NCBI RefSeq assembly: GCF_000186865.1
Contig: NW_008705571.1
Coordinates: 770,530-834,529 of the forward strand
Source of the DNA: Aureococcus anophagefferens
Taxonomy: Eukaryota; Sar; Pelagophyceae; Pelagomonadales; Pelagomonadaceae
Direction: 5' to 3'
Length of the DNA stretch: 64,000 bases
Shown here: positions 28,614-37,782 of the stretch, in pieces
Numbering within the stretch: the stretch's first letter is position 1
Layout: each line of letters starts with the position of its first letter
Made by a program: the position numbers and the translations under genes
Notes under the pieces: model-generated
Seen by the model: the letters and a program-made list of their open reading frames with translations, nothing else
Database searches by the model: none
What the model was told of the DNA's origin: nothing

Positions 28614-29495
28614 TTACGTAGCGGGGCACGTCGAGCCGACGCGGAGCGCGAAGAGCCGCGCGTTGCCCCGCTGGGCGAGGAGCGGGCCGACCATGGTGAA
28701 GACGTGCCACCACTGGTGGCTCGCGCCGACGATGTCGCAGAAGATGGGCATGTCGCGCCGCCGCCGAATCCAGCGCTCGGGCACGTGCGTCGCGCGGACC
28801 GCGAAACCGGCGACGCCGGACAGCGAGCCGAGCACGAGCAGCCGGACGGGACCGCGGGCCGCGGCCCTGGCGGCCGCGTCGAGCGACGGCCACTCCGTCG
28901 CGAGGAACCCGACGAGCGGCGCGTGCAGGAGCACGAACATGGGCGCGAGCGCGTCCGGCCGCTCGTAGGCGACGGCCAGAATGGAGAGGGAGCCGTAGGC
29001 GAGCGTCGCGACGCAGACCCAGACCGCCAACAGATCCCGCCGGCAGTAGAGCAGCAGGTAGCCCTCGAGCGCCGCGCGGCTGCTCAGCAGGCACGCGATG
29101 CCCGCGAAGTCGAGGCGCCAGGCGAGGCGCGACGCCGCGGGCCCGCGGCAGTGGAAGGCGTGCGCGAGGCTGGACGCGAGCGGCATCAAAGCGCAGAGGC
29201 CGTAGAGGACCACATGCGCTCGACGGGTACCGCCGTCCGCGGACGCGAGCGGCTCCGCGGCGAGCTGCGCCGCGCTCGCGTGGACCCACGCCGCGAGGCC
29301 GAGCACGTGCGACCAGATGTTCAACGTCTCGTTGTGCAGCTGGAAGAGCGAGCGCGCGCAGTCGCAGGCGTCGTAGCCGAGCCGGTAGCCGCCGAGGATG
29401 TGCTTGTAGGGCGCGTACCACGCCGGCAGCTCGTTCGACGCGCCGAGCCGGCGGCTCGCGCTGCTCCAGCCGGCGCCCGGCTTCGTGAGGTCCAT
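28614..29495 (-). CDS. PAQR family seven-helix receptor/hydrolase
   Basis: 293-aa membrane protein of the progestin and adipoQ receptor / haemolysin III-like superfamily. Landmarks are the entry motif ILGGYRLGYDACDCARSLF with LHNETLNIWSHVLG, a first His-bearing helix SSLAHAFHC, seven hydrophobic segments, and the final zinc-site motif GASHQWWHVFTMVG. The three His positions fit the family's metal-dependent ceramidase-like centre. It would sit in plasma membrane or Golgi. ATG 29495 is used; the codon before it is GTG. Single exon. The partner ligand is unknown. Confidence 0.88.
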   Translation of the reverse strand: MDLTKPGAGWSSASRRLGASNELPAWYAPYKHILGGYRLGYDACDCARSLFQLHNETLNIWSHVLGLAAWVHASAAQLAAEPLASADGGTRRAHVVLYGLCALMPLASSLAHAFHCRGPAASRLAWRLDFAGIACLLSSRAALEGYLLLYCRRDLLAVWVCVATLAYGSLSILAVAYERPDALAPMFVLLHAPLVGFLATEWPSLDAAARAAARGPVRLLVLGSLSGVAGFAVRATHVPERWIRRRRDMPIFCDIVGASHQWWHVFTMVGPLLAQRGNARLFALRVGSTCPAT

Positions 29496-29842
29496 CACGT
29501 CGTTTGCAGCGCGCCGTACACCATGGCTTTCTTACGGTCGCTCACGTGCTTTTATCGATGCGCTTCATCGCTGGGTTTGCAGCGATTTTGGAGCTGCCCA
29601 TTGCGCCGCAAGTCGTCGATGCCGATGATGCCGGGTTCGATGACGACTCGCCGATCTCCACAGCAAAAGTAGAGCAAGAGGCTTGCGCGTCGACGCGAGC
29701 AACACCGCGCGTCCCGCCTCCGACACACGCTCCGCACCGCGCCGCAACGCGCCGGAGCATCGCGGCTGAGCGCCGCCCGCGTCGAGCACCAGCGCACCCC
29801 GAGCGCCGCCGACCGACATCCGCAACCCGCCGCACGACAAAC
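29496..29842. other. Upstream region of the TMEM128-like gene
   Basis: The frame of the TMEM128-like protein stays open upstream to an ATG at 29558 (MRFIAGFAAILELPIAPQVV, signal-like). The longer protein would have a basic, low-complexity linker, which argues that the ATG at 29843 is the real start. A separate small exon at 29558 is possible. Otherwise this is a promoter region between divergent genes. Confidence 0.4.
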
Positions 29843-30316
29843 ATGGCGCCGACGCAACGCTACGCGCGCGTCCCTACGACGGAGGAGGATTCAAAGGCCG
29901 CGGCGAACAAGAAGCGCCGCAGCGAAGCCGCGGAGAACATCGCCACGAAGATCCAGGCGCTGGCCTGGGTCGCGACGGGCGTCTTCGTCGCCTACCAGAC
30001 GGACCTGCCCTTCGTGATGCTGTCGCACCCGGACGTCAACCGGTTCTGGTTCAACATCGCGGCGTCGTGCTTCACGATGAACACGGTGCTGTGCGCGTAC
30101 TTGACGCTCTGGCTGCCGTACGTCCAGCGAGTCACGACGGAGTGGGCGGTCTACTGCCCGCGCGTGATCCCGACGATGACGGCCATCGGCGTCGTCTGCG
30201 GCATCTCGCTCATCCGCGGGCTCTGGCCCGTCTGGGGCCTCCTCACGCCCTTCATCCTCGCCATCATCTTCATGGCGTGTCTCATGTCGCTCCACTTCAT
30301 CCCGTGGCCGTTCTAG
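29843..30316 (+). CDS. TMEM128-like ER membrane protein
   Basis: 157-aa protein with four hydrophobic segments matching the TMEM128 pattern: IQALAWVATGVFVAYQTDLP, HPDVNRFWFNIAASCFTMN, WLPYVQRV, and GLWPVWGLLTPFILAIIFMA. TMEM128 proteins are small, conserved four-helix proteins of unknown role, probably in the ER. The charged N-terminus (MAPTQRYARVPTTEEDSKAA) is cytosolic in style. Single exon. Confidence 0.8.
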   Translation: MAPTQRYARVPTTEEDSKAAANKKRRSEAAENIATKIQALAWVATGVFVAYQTDLPFVMLSHPDVNRFWFNIAASCFTMNTVLCAYLTLWLPYVQRVTTEWAVYCPRVIPTMTAIGVVCGISLIRGLWPVWGLLTPFILAIIFMACLMSLHFIPWPF

Positions 30317-30848
30317 GGCGCCGCGGTCGTGGCCCGGCGTGGTTCGTCTAAGAGCCTTCGCTCCGCTGTGTTACTGTTAATCGCAATTGGACGCTGCTTC
30401 GGGCCCGGCGGTGCGGAGAGGCCATACGACACCCGGGCCGTGACTGACGTCGCGCGCTGCCGCAGCTAGTCGCCGGGAGTCGCCTGCGGAGATCTGCGCA
30501 TGCTCCGGAGCTCCTCGAGCGAGGCGTCGGGCCGCTCAGAGCCGCTGCGCCGCGGCGGGGCCCACTGCCGGCGCGCGCGCGGCTCTCGCGCGGCTCGCGG
30601 GATCGCGAGCCTGCTGTGGCAAGTCTCAGTGATGGCCGCGTTCTCGTCCAATTGGTCAGACTAGCCTTCAAGCGGAAAACAACGCAAGTTTGATTCAAGT
30701 CCAATATTCGCCCACGGGAGCACTCGCCTTGACGCCGCGCGCCGACGACCGAATCGCTGCCTCCGACGCGCACTCGCCTTGAAACAGCAGCGCTGAACTG
30801 CCTCCATCGCGTTTCAGAGCTCTAAATAGGGGCCGCACACACCACACT
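30317..30848. other. Intergenic
   Basis: No gene is supported. ORFs on the minus strand are arginine/serine-rich shadows. The 100 bases before 30849 include TTTCAGAGCTCTAAATAG, a possible core-promoter region for the transporter. ACTCGCCTTGA occurs twice (about 30721 and 30771). Confidence 0.45.
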
Positions 30849-32611
30849 ATGCAGTGCGTCCCTACGTGCAAGCCTGCCGACCCGAGCGAAGCCCCGGTGG
30901 GCTTCGGGCAGGTGGCAAACACCGTGCTGCACCTCCGCGCCGCGGAGGAGGGCTTCAAGCGCGCCGACCGCAAGCAGAGCATGGAGGTGCTCACGCCGCG
31001 GCACGACGCCGCCGAGCGGTCCGCGTCGGTCGTCGGTTGCGTCTTCGCCATGCTCGCGACGATCGTCGGCGGCGGCGCGCTGTCGCTCCCCTACGCCCTG
31101 AAGTCGCTCGGCGTGCTCAAGGGCCTCGCGATCCTCGCCGTCGCCGCCGTCGCGTCGGACCTGTCGCTCTTGGCGCTGTGCTCGGCGTCGCGGCGCACGG
31201 GCATCGTCGCCTTGCCGCAGCTCGCGCGGCACACGCACGGCAAGAAGGCCGAGGTGCTCTGCAGCGTGTCCCTGCTCGTGCTCTGCGCCTTCGTCGCCGT
31301 CGCCTACGTGAGCCTGCTGCGGGACATGCTCGCGCTCGCGACGGGCTGGGCGGGAAACAAAAATATGCAACACGACTTCAATATGAATGTATTCGCACGC
31401 AACCATGTCGCTGTCTGTCAGGAATCCACCGAGAGAAAACGATCCGTCCAAAAATCAGCCGAAACGACCTCGATTTGACCGAGATAGAGAGGTTCGAAGT
31501 TTCGCTGGACGGGGCCGTTCCACCGGTTGTTTCCGGCACAGGCGACGGGCCTCGACGACGGCAGGGTCCTCTACTTTTGCCTCATCTTCGTGCTCCTGCC
31601 GCTGTCGCTCTTCCACGACGTGAGCCGCCTCTCCTTCGCGGCCGTCGTGTCCTTCTGCGCCGCGATCCTCGTGTCGGCGACCTTCGCGATCCGCGCGCCG
31701 GCGGCGCTCGACCGGGGCGGCGCGGGCTGGGCGGATCTGGTGCTCGCGCCGGGCGAGGCGCCGGACGCCTTCGCGGCCCTCGGCGCCGTGCCCATCGTGT
31801 CCATCCTCTACCTCTGCCAGTTCAACATCCTCTCCGTGCACAGCCGGCTCCACGACCCGACGCGCGACCGGCTCAAGACGCTCGTCCACACGGCCGTGGG
31901 CCTGTCGACGCTGCTCTACGTCGTGCTCGGCCTCGCGGGGCTCGCGGTCTGCCGCGACGTGCCCCTGGACGACGCGCAGGACGCGCTGGCCGGCGTCCTG
32001 TTTCGAGAGCTTTCGACCGAAGGAACGTCGTCGCTCGGTAGGCGCTCGCGTGCCTCGCGGAGAACGACGCCGCGGACCCGCTCCTCGGGACCTGCGCGCT
32101 GGCCTTTGGCGTCGCGATCCTGCTCAACACGCCGGCGATCGTCATCCCGCTCCGCGACTCGCTCGAGGCGCTGCCCGCGGTCTTCGGCTGCGCCTCGCAG
32201 GCGGCGCCGGCGACGCCGCGGACGATGCGCCTCGACGAGCGCGCGCGGCTCACTACGCCGACGAAGGAGGAGGAGGAAGAGGCACCCGTGCGGTCGCGCG
32301 CGTCCGTCGCGGCCCAGGGCTACCACTTCCTGCTGACCGCGGCGCTCGTCTTCCTCTCGTGGTGCGGCGCGACGTACGCCCCGGGCGTCGCCGTCGTCTG
32401 GGCCTTCGCCGGGTCCTCCGTGGGCCTCTTCATCTCCTACGCGCTCCCCTGCGCGCTCTACCTCCACGTCCGCCGCCACAAGCGGTCGCCCAAGGTCTAC
32501 GCGTGCCGCGCGATCCTCGCCGTGTCCGTCGTCCTCATGGCCGTGTGCTTGGCGCGGAACGTCGCGACGTCGCTGGCGGCGCCGTTCGTCGCGGACGATG
32601 ACGATGCGTGA
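30849..32611 (+). CDS. Amino acid/auxin permease (AAAP) family transporter (spliced)
   Basis: 503-aa transporter of the SLC38/AVT-type amino-acid permease family (Aa_trans). Exons 30849-31337, 31542-31994 and 32042-32611; the first intron is introner copy C, the second a 47-nt GT-AG intron. TM1 carries the family signature SVVGCVFAMLATIVGGGALS with LPYALKSLG. About 11 helices follow, including FDVSRLS-type loops (LFHDVSRLSFAAVVSFCAAI) and a C-terminal pair. These are H+- or Na+-coupled carriers of plasma or vacuolar membranes. The cytosolic loop TPTKEEEEEAPVRSR is acidic. Splicing across copy C restores LALATGLDDGRVLY. Confidence 0.88.
31346..31541. mobile_element. Introner element, copy C
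   Basis: 196-bp insertion flanked by GCGACGGG (31338-31345 and 31542-31549). The ends CTGGGCGGGAAACAA and, as reverse complement, CTGTGCCGGAAACAA match at 13 of 15 positions. The core is present in reverse orientation (TCCAAAAATCAGCCGAAACG, CGATTTGACCGAGATAGAGA). The intron 31338-31541 starts with GC of the target copy and ends GGCACAG, so it is a GC-AG intron. Both flanking exons are phase 0 at the target site. Confidence 0.92.
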
Positions 32612-32794
32612 GTGATTGCGGCTGAGTAACGACACGCGCACGGTACTTATGCACGCCCGCGAGGCTCCGGCGGACGCGTACGCGTGCGGACACCGGACAC
32701 CGGCCGGGCCGGCGCCGGCGCGGCTCGCCCATCCCCTAGTTAGCCTATGCTTCCTCCGAGCCGTCATCCGCAGATCGCAATCTCCAAGTTCATT

Positions 32795-33424
32795 ATGGCT
32801 CGTACGACGCTCTTCGCCTGCCTTCTCACCGTCGCGGCGGCGCTCCAGGCGCCCGTCACCAAGGTTGCCCCGATCGCGCGTTCCGGCGTCAGACGATATG
32901 AAATGAGCTCCGGGGACGCTGTTGAGAGAGCTCGCGCAGCGAATGAAGATCGCGGGTGAAGTCCGCGCTGCGCGCGCGCCGGGAGCTGCCCCCCGGGCCC
33001 CTCCCGCGGCCCTCAGAGCGCAGCCGCGACGCGCTGCTGCGCGCTGGACACGTCCGGCCCGCACATGTCGTGCGCGCGCGTGCCGCGGCCTCGAATCGGC
33101 CTCGAATCGGAGCGAGAGGAGCGACGGCCCCATTCCCTTCCCCCCGGGCCCGCCTCGATCCGCCCCCTCCCGTCGCAGGCCAAGGCTGTCGCGCCCAAGT
33201 TCGATGTGATGCCGATCGCCGCCGCCGTCGCTCCCCTCGCCGTCGCGGCGCCCGCCGAGGCCTTCACGGGCAACATCGCCGGCATCCCCATCAACCTCCT
33301 CATCGTCGGCGCGGCGCCCGCCGCGGCGCTCCTCGTCGCCCTCACGGTCATCGGCACCGGCGCGCTCCAGCAGCTCGGCCGGGTCTTGTCCGGTGAGTCC
33401 AAGGGCTACTTCGGCGAGAACTAG
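32795..33424 (+). CDS. Small plastid-targeted thylakoid-type membrane protein (spliced)
   Basis: A short nuclear-encoded protein. Exon 1 starts at ATG 32795 with a signal peptide MARTTLFACLLTVAAA cut before LQAP, an ASAFAP-like motif, so plastid import is inferred. Exon 2 is 33179-33424, after the acceptor CCGTCGCAG, and begins AKAVAPKFDVMPIAAAV. It then has a thylakoid-transfer-like hydrophobic stretch ending AEAF, and one membrane helix NLLIVGAAPAAALLVALTVI, with a short tail GRVLSGESKGYFGEN. The size and plan resemble low-mass photosystem subunits, but no family was recognised. The donor is uncertain (candidates at 32865, 32888 and 32921, all phase 0). Confidence 0.6.
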
Positions 33425-33678
33425 GCGCGCGTCGCCAGTCCGCCGCCTCCTTGATAAACACCGAAGTCCCAAAACACTGTGTGAGCGCCAGAGTCCCGTG
33501 CCGGCTTCTCAGCCTACGCGACGCACAGCCTCGACGCCGTCGTGGACGCCCGGGGGCGCGCGCTCGCGCGCCTCGACGCCGTCGTCGACGGCGTCGAACG
33601 CGAACGAAGAGAGAGAGAGGGACTTATGCGCATGCGCGGAGAGGGGGTCATGGGGCGCGGCTCGCTGGGCGCGCGACC
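33425..33678. other. Short intergenic between convergent genes
   Basis: About 250 bases with an imperfect GACGCCGTCGT duplication near 33530-33590. No gene is seen. Confidence 0.4.
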
Positions 33679-36052
33679 TCAGGTCGTCACGGCCTCGATG
33701 AAGCCGCGCGTGTAGGGGAACTCCGGGTTGAAGAGCGACTCGTTGCGGTAGGTGATGCCGTCGACGATGCCCTCGCGCTCGACCGTCTCGATGGGCGGCG
33801 GGGGGGGCTGGAGGCTCGGGCTCATCTCGAGGGACACGGTCGTGCCGCAGAGGTAGAACTCGTAGTCCTCGTTGTTCTCGTTCGGGAGCGGGTCGCAGCT
33901 CCAGCAGTGCTGGGGGTACTTGTCGTCGAAGGGCTCCTCCTCCGAGGGCTTGTACTCGTGCTCGTGCTTGAGGTAGAGGGCGTCGTCGATCTCGGGCAGG
34001 TCGTTGACCTTGAGGTCGCCCATGAGGCCGCTGTAGGCGACGCCGACGTGCGGCCGCGCGAGCGGGTGCGCGTCGCTGAGGCGCCGCGTGCGCTCGGCCT
34101 CGAAGGCGGCCTCGCGCTCGAGCTCGCCGCCGGACTTGACGAGGACGGGGTCGAGCTCCGCGAGCCACTCCTCGGGCGAGAAGAAGCGCGCGATGGACCG
34201 CTCGAAGTCGCGGAGCTTGTGCGCGTCGGCCTGGGCGCCGGGCGCGGCCCAGTCGACGTGGCCGTAGGACGCGCGGCGCGCGGCCTTCTTCGGCGACGCG
34301 GACGGCGGCGGCGGCGCCGCGCCGCGGCCCTCCTCGAGCTCGAGCTCGGACACGGGGCCGACCCAGAGCTCGGCCTCGCCCTGGAACGCGACCTTGACGG
34401 AGGGCGTCGTGCCGCGCACGGGCACCTCGACGACGACGCCCAGGGGCTCCGACGTGCCCTTGCGCTTGACGACGCCCGCGGACCACGCGCGCGACACGCC
34501 GCGGCTCTCGCCGAGCGCGTAGTCCGCGAAGAGCGGCCGCCGCGCGGCGACGGAGAAGCCCTCGCAGTCCGCGTCGACGTCGTGGAGCAGCTTCGCGGCC
34601 TCGTAGCCGTCGGGGTCCGCCGCGCGGGCCTCGAGCTCCGCGTAGAACGCGATCCTGTCGTTGAGGTGCTTCGCGAGCGCGGCCAGGTCCACGGCGACGC
34701 CCTCCGGCGGCCCCAGCGCGACGCTGTCGAGCTTGCCCTTCAGGACGAGATTGCCGCCCGCGTCGCAGGACACGCTCTCCAGGGCCAGCAGGTCCGTGAC
34801 GCCGTCGGCCTTGCCGTCGCCGTCGTCGTCGGGCGACCGCAGCACCTTCGTCTCCGCCTTGTCGAGGGCCAAATTGAGAAAGTCCTCGCGCTCGAAGCAG
34901 CCCGCCGTCGACACGCCCGACGCCTGTGGAGCATGTGTCGAAATCTCTCGAACAAGAGGACGCCGCCGCGAAGACCTGCAGCATGTGCTTGAGCTGCTTC
35001 GTGGACATGGCCGCGAACTTCTCGTCGTAGTGCGTCTCCGTCGGCAGGAGCAGCAGGTAGCGGTCCTTGAGCGCGAACTTGCGCTGGGACCCGGGGGACC
35101 GCGGCTTGAGGCCCTTGTGGGGCTGCAGCACGACGAGCGCCCCGACGGCGTCGGCCGCCGCGAGCGACTCGCGCGTGAGCATCGCGCCGTCGTCGGCGCG
35201 CGCCGCGAAGCCGCGGCCCTCCGTCGCCGCGAGCGCCTCGCACGCCTTGAGCTCCTTCGCGGCCTTGTCCGCGAGGACCGCCGTCTCCTCGCGCGCGACG
35301 AAGATGGCGTGGCTGTCGTCGTCCTCGCAGCGCGCCGCCGCGCGCTCCGCGTTGGACTTGCACGTCTCCGCGGCGACGCGCGCCTGGTCCACGAGGCCCC
35401 TGACGACCTCGACGGAGTCCGTGCCCTTCTCCCGGTGGCTCTCGATCTCCTCGCGGCAGGCCTTGGCCCGGGCCCAGTAGCCCTCGGCGGACGCGACGAG
35501 CGAGTCGATGACGCTCTCCTCGTGGCGCTCGCCCTTGATGAACGTGAACGAGATCGGCCGGCCCGCGGTCGCGATCGACTTGATCAGGAGCGGGAACGTC
35601 TCCTGCGTCGGCTCGAGGATGAGCCGCTTGTTGATGGCGATGAGCTCGTCGCCCTTCCGCACCATGTCCGCGACCTCGGACTCCTCGAAGATCTCGTCGA
35701 CCTCGACGTACTCGCGGCCCGCGCCGTAGCGCGCGAGGCTGATCTTGAGGCCCAGCTCCTCGCCGCGGAACGTGTGCGTGACGACGCGGCCGATCTCCTG
35801 GAGCGACTTGAGGCGCCGCCCGAGGAGCTGCTGCATGACGCGCAGCACGCCCTCGCGGTCCAGCTCCCCGGAGGCTTCCGCGTTCTTCACCTTTGCGAGG
35901 ACGGCATCCAAGGGATCGTCGCTCTTGTGGAAGGCGATGGACGTCCGCTTCTTCGAGGTCTTGGTCTGCTCGACGAAGTTCTTGACGGACTCGGCGCGCT
36001 CGCGCTCGAGGCCCGACCACGGGCCCCGCGGCGGGGGGGCTGCCGCAGCCAT
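33679..36052 (-). CDS. Large PDZ protein with SAP-like helix and acidic C-terminus (spliced)
   Basis: 773-aa soluble protein, exons 36052-34976 and 34923-33679, with a 52-nt intron. A PDZ-like fold covers about residues 90-185 (ELGLKISLARYGAGREYVEV, MVRKGDELIAINKRLI). A long helical region follows (ARVAAETCKSNAERAAARCE). The splice joins STKQLKHMLQ to ASGVSTAGCFEREDFLNL, a SAP/MANF-like helix-turn-helix. DDDGDGKADG next resembles a calcium-loop. The C-terminal half has no recognised domain but contains VDWAAPGAQAD and DALYLKHEHEYKP. Function unknown; possibly a scaffold. The gene is divergent from the derlin gene, sharing about 95 bp of promoter. Confidence 0.7.
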
Positions 36053-36147
36053 CGGCGCGATGTGATCAGCCAAAAAATCCTTCGAGGTCGTTGATGAGGT
36101 GAGCTTTGCCTCAGGCGCCGGCGATCGTCTCGACTGCAAGCCCGCTC
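36053..36147. promoter_or_regulatory. Compact bidirectional promoter
   Basis: The 95 bases between the divergent start codons of the PDZ gene (36052) and the derlin gene (36148) must hold both 5' UTRs and promoters, unless upstream non-coding exons exist. No TATA box is evident; CGAGGTCGTTGATGAGGTGA lies in the middle. Confidence 0.5.
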
Positions 36148-37310
36148 ATGCGCTCGCTCGTCGCCGCCGCGGCCGCGGCCGCCGCGTGCTCGAGCTCCCA
36201 CGCGCTCGAGGGCCCGCGGCACCTCCTCGCGCGGAGCCGCGGCGTCTCGCGCCGCGGCGTCGCGCTCCGCTGGGCGCCGGCCGTGCGCCGGCGCGGCGGC
36301 AGCCTCGAGGAGGACGAGGACGAGGACGAGTCCGACGACGAGGACGAGGACGACTTCGAGGACGACGACGACGAGATCGACGAGTCGGTCTTCGACGAGG
36401 ATGTCGAAATCTCCGATGCCGACTTCGACGGGGACACCTTCAAGAGTCGGACGCTCAAGTCGTGGGCGGAGACGCCGCCGATGACGCAGGCCTACGTCGG
36501 CGCGTCCCTCGCGCTCACCTGCGGCTCCTTCCTGGCCTTCAACAACCAGTGGCCCGAGTGGCTCCACCTCAACTGGGGCGCCGTCTTCAAGCGCGCGCAG
36601 GTCTGGTGCGTTTTTTCGGCGTCCGCGGATTCGTGTTTTTGTTACTTCACCCGGCAGTGATGATTACTTGTATGCCGCCCCAGTCTGAGATAGTCACAGA
36701 CTATATTGCTGAGCGGTCTGTTTATCGTTTAGCATCTGAGTCGAGTCGATCGCGTTCGCGTCAATCTCGTTTCGAACATTCCCGCCCCGACGTCGTCCCG
36801 AATCGCAGGCGGCCCCTCACCGCCTTTCTCTTCTACGGCCCCTTCGGCCTCTCGTACCTGCTGACGATCCACTTCGTGTGGACGTACATGGGCACGTTGG
36901 AGAAGCTGTCGCACACGGAGCCGTGGGAGTTCCTCGTCATGATGGCCTTCGGCGCGGGCTCGCTGCTTTTGGGCGTGGGCCTCGGCGGCATGAAGACGCA
37001 CTTCCTCGGGCACAACCTCTCGTGCTTCCTCGTCTACATCTGGGCGCGGACCTACGAGGGCCAGGAGGTCTCCGTGATGGAGTTCTTCAACATCAAGGCG
37101 GAGCTGCTGCCGTGGTTCTTCGCGGCGCAGACCTACCTCCTCGAGCACGAGCTGCCGATCCACGACCTGCTGGGCATCGCCATCGGCCACCTCTACACCG
37201 TCGCGCGGCAGCGCAAGATCCTCGGCGCGCCCAAGCCGCTCCAGGACCTGTTCACGAGCAACCCGGCGCTCATGGCGAGATACGAGGCCATGGCGGAGGA
37301 GTTCGGATGA
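36148..37310 (+). CDS. Derlin with plastid-type N-terminal extension (spliced)
   Basis: 319-aa Der1/derlin family protein, exons 36148-36605 and 36809-37310 (203-nt intron). The derlin body starts at SWAETPPMTQAYVGASLALT and continues through QVWRPLTAFLFYGPFG (the conserved WR motif, completed exactly by the splice) and several helices to LLEHELPIHDLLGIAIGHLY. In front lies a hydrophobic signal (MRSLVAAAAAAAACSSSHA), a basic transit-like stretch and a strongly acidic EDEDEDESDDEDEDDFEDDD region. Host ER derlins start directly at the WF/W-helix. The leader therefore suggests the symbiont-derived ERAD-like import machinery (SELMA) in the second-outermost plastid membrane; this is inference. Confidence 0.82.
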
Positions 37311-37782
37311 AAGTGTGAGTAAAGGAACAGTGAAGTGTGCAAATAAACGACCGTGGGTGCTGGTGGAAGGGAGCTCGGAGTAGGATGATGAGATGAGGAT
37401 GGTCGGAAGGAGCATGATCGCCAGAGCCCGCGGCGCGTTCAGCGCGCCGTCGAGCGAGCTGCGGATCCTTGCGCGGACGGCGTCCAACCGCGCGTCGACG
37501 CCCGCAACTTACCCGTCGCGGCACGCCCGCGTCATCGATCGCTGCGCGGATTCAAAACAGCAATTTGCCCTCAATATGCAGTCGCACTTGGGACGATTTC
37601 AAAGCTCGTCGATCTCGAACGGCAGCGTCTTGTGCGCGAACGCAAAGCCGTGCGCAACGCAGCAGCAGCAGCTCCGCGCCGTAACACCGTCGCAGCAGCA
37701 GCGGTAGCAGCGCGTCCGTCCGCGCGCCAAAAAAAGCCGGTGCATTCGCGTCGTCACACGCGAAAACCATAAGAAGGCAATC
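37311..37782. other. Intergenic with CAG runs
   Basis: No gene is supported with confidence. An open frame at 37393 (MRMVGRSMIARARGAFSAPS) looks like a mitochondrial presequence but leads nowhere recognisable. Short CAG runs at about 37660-37670 and 37690-37702 encode glutamines in that frame. The right part is the promoter of POC1. Confidence 0.4.

Noticed and set aside
36606..36808. Derlin intron as a further introner copy
   Set aside because: Size (203 nt) fits, and CCCCGACGTC is shared with the introners, but there is no target duplication, no end repeats and no family core.
37655..37705. CAG microsatellite as a polyglutamine gene
   Set aside because: Runs are only three to four units long and the frame around them has no support as a gene.
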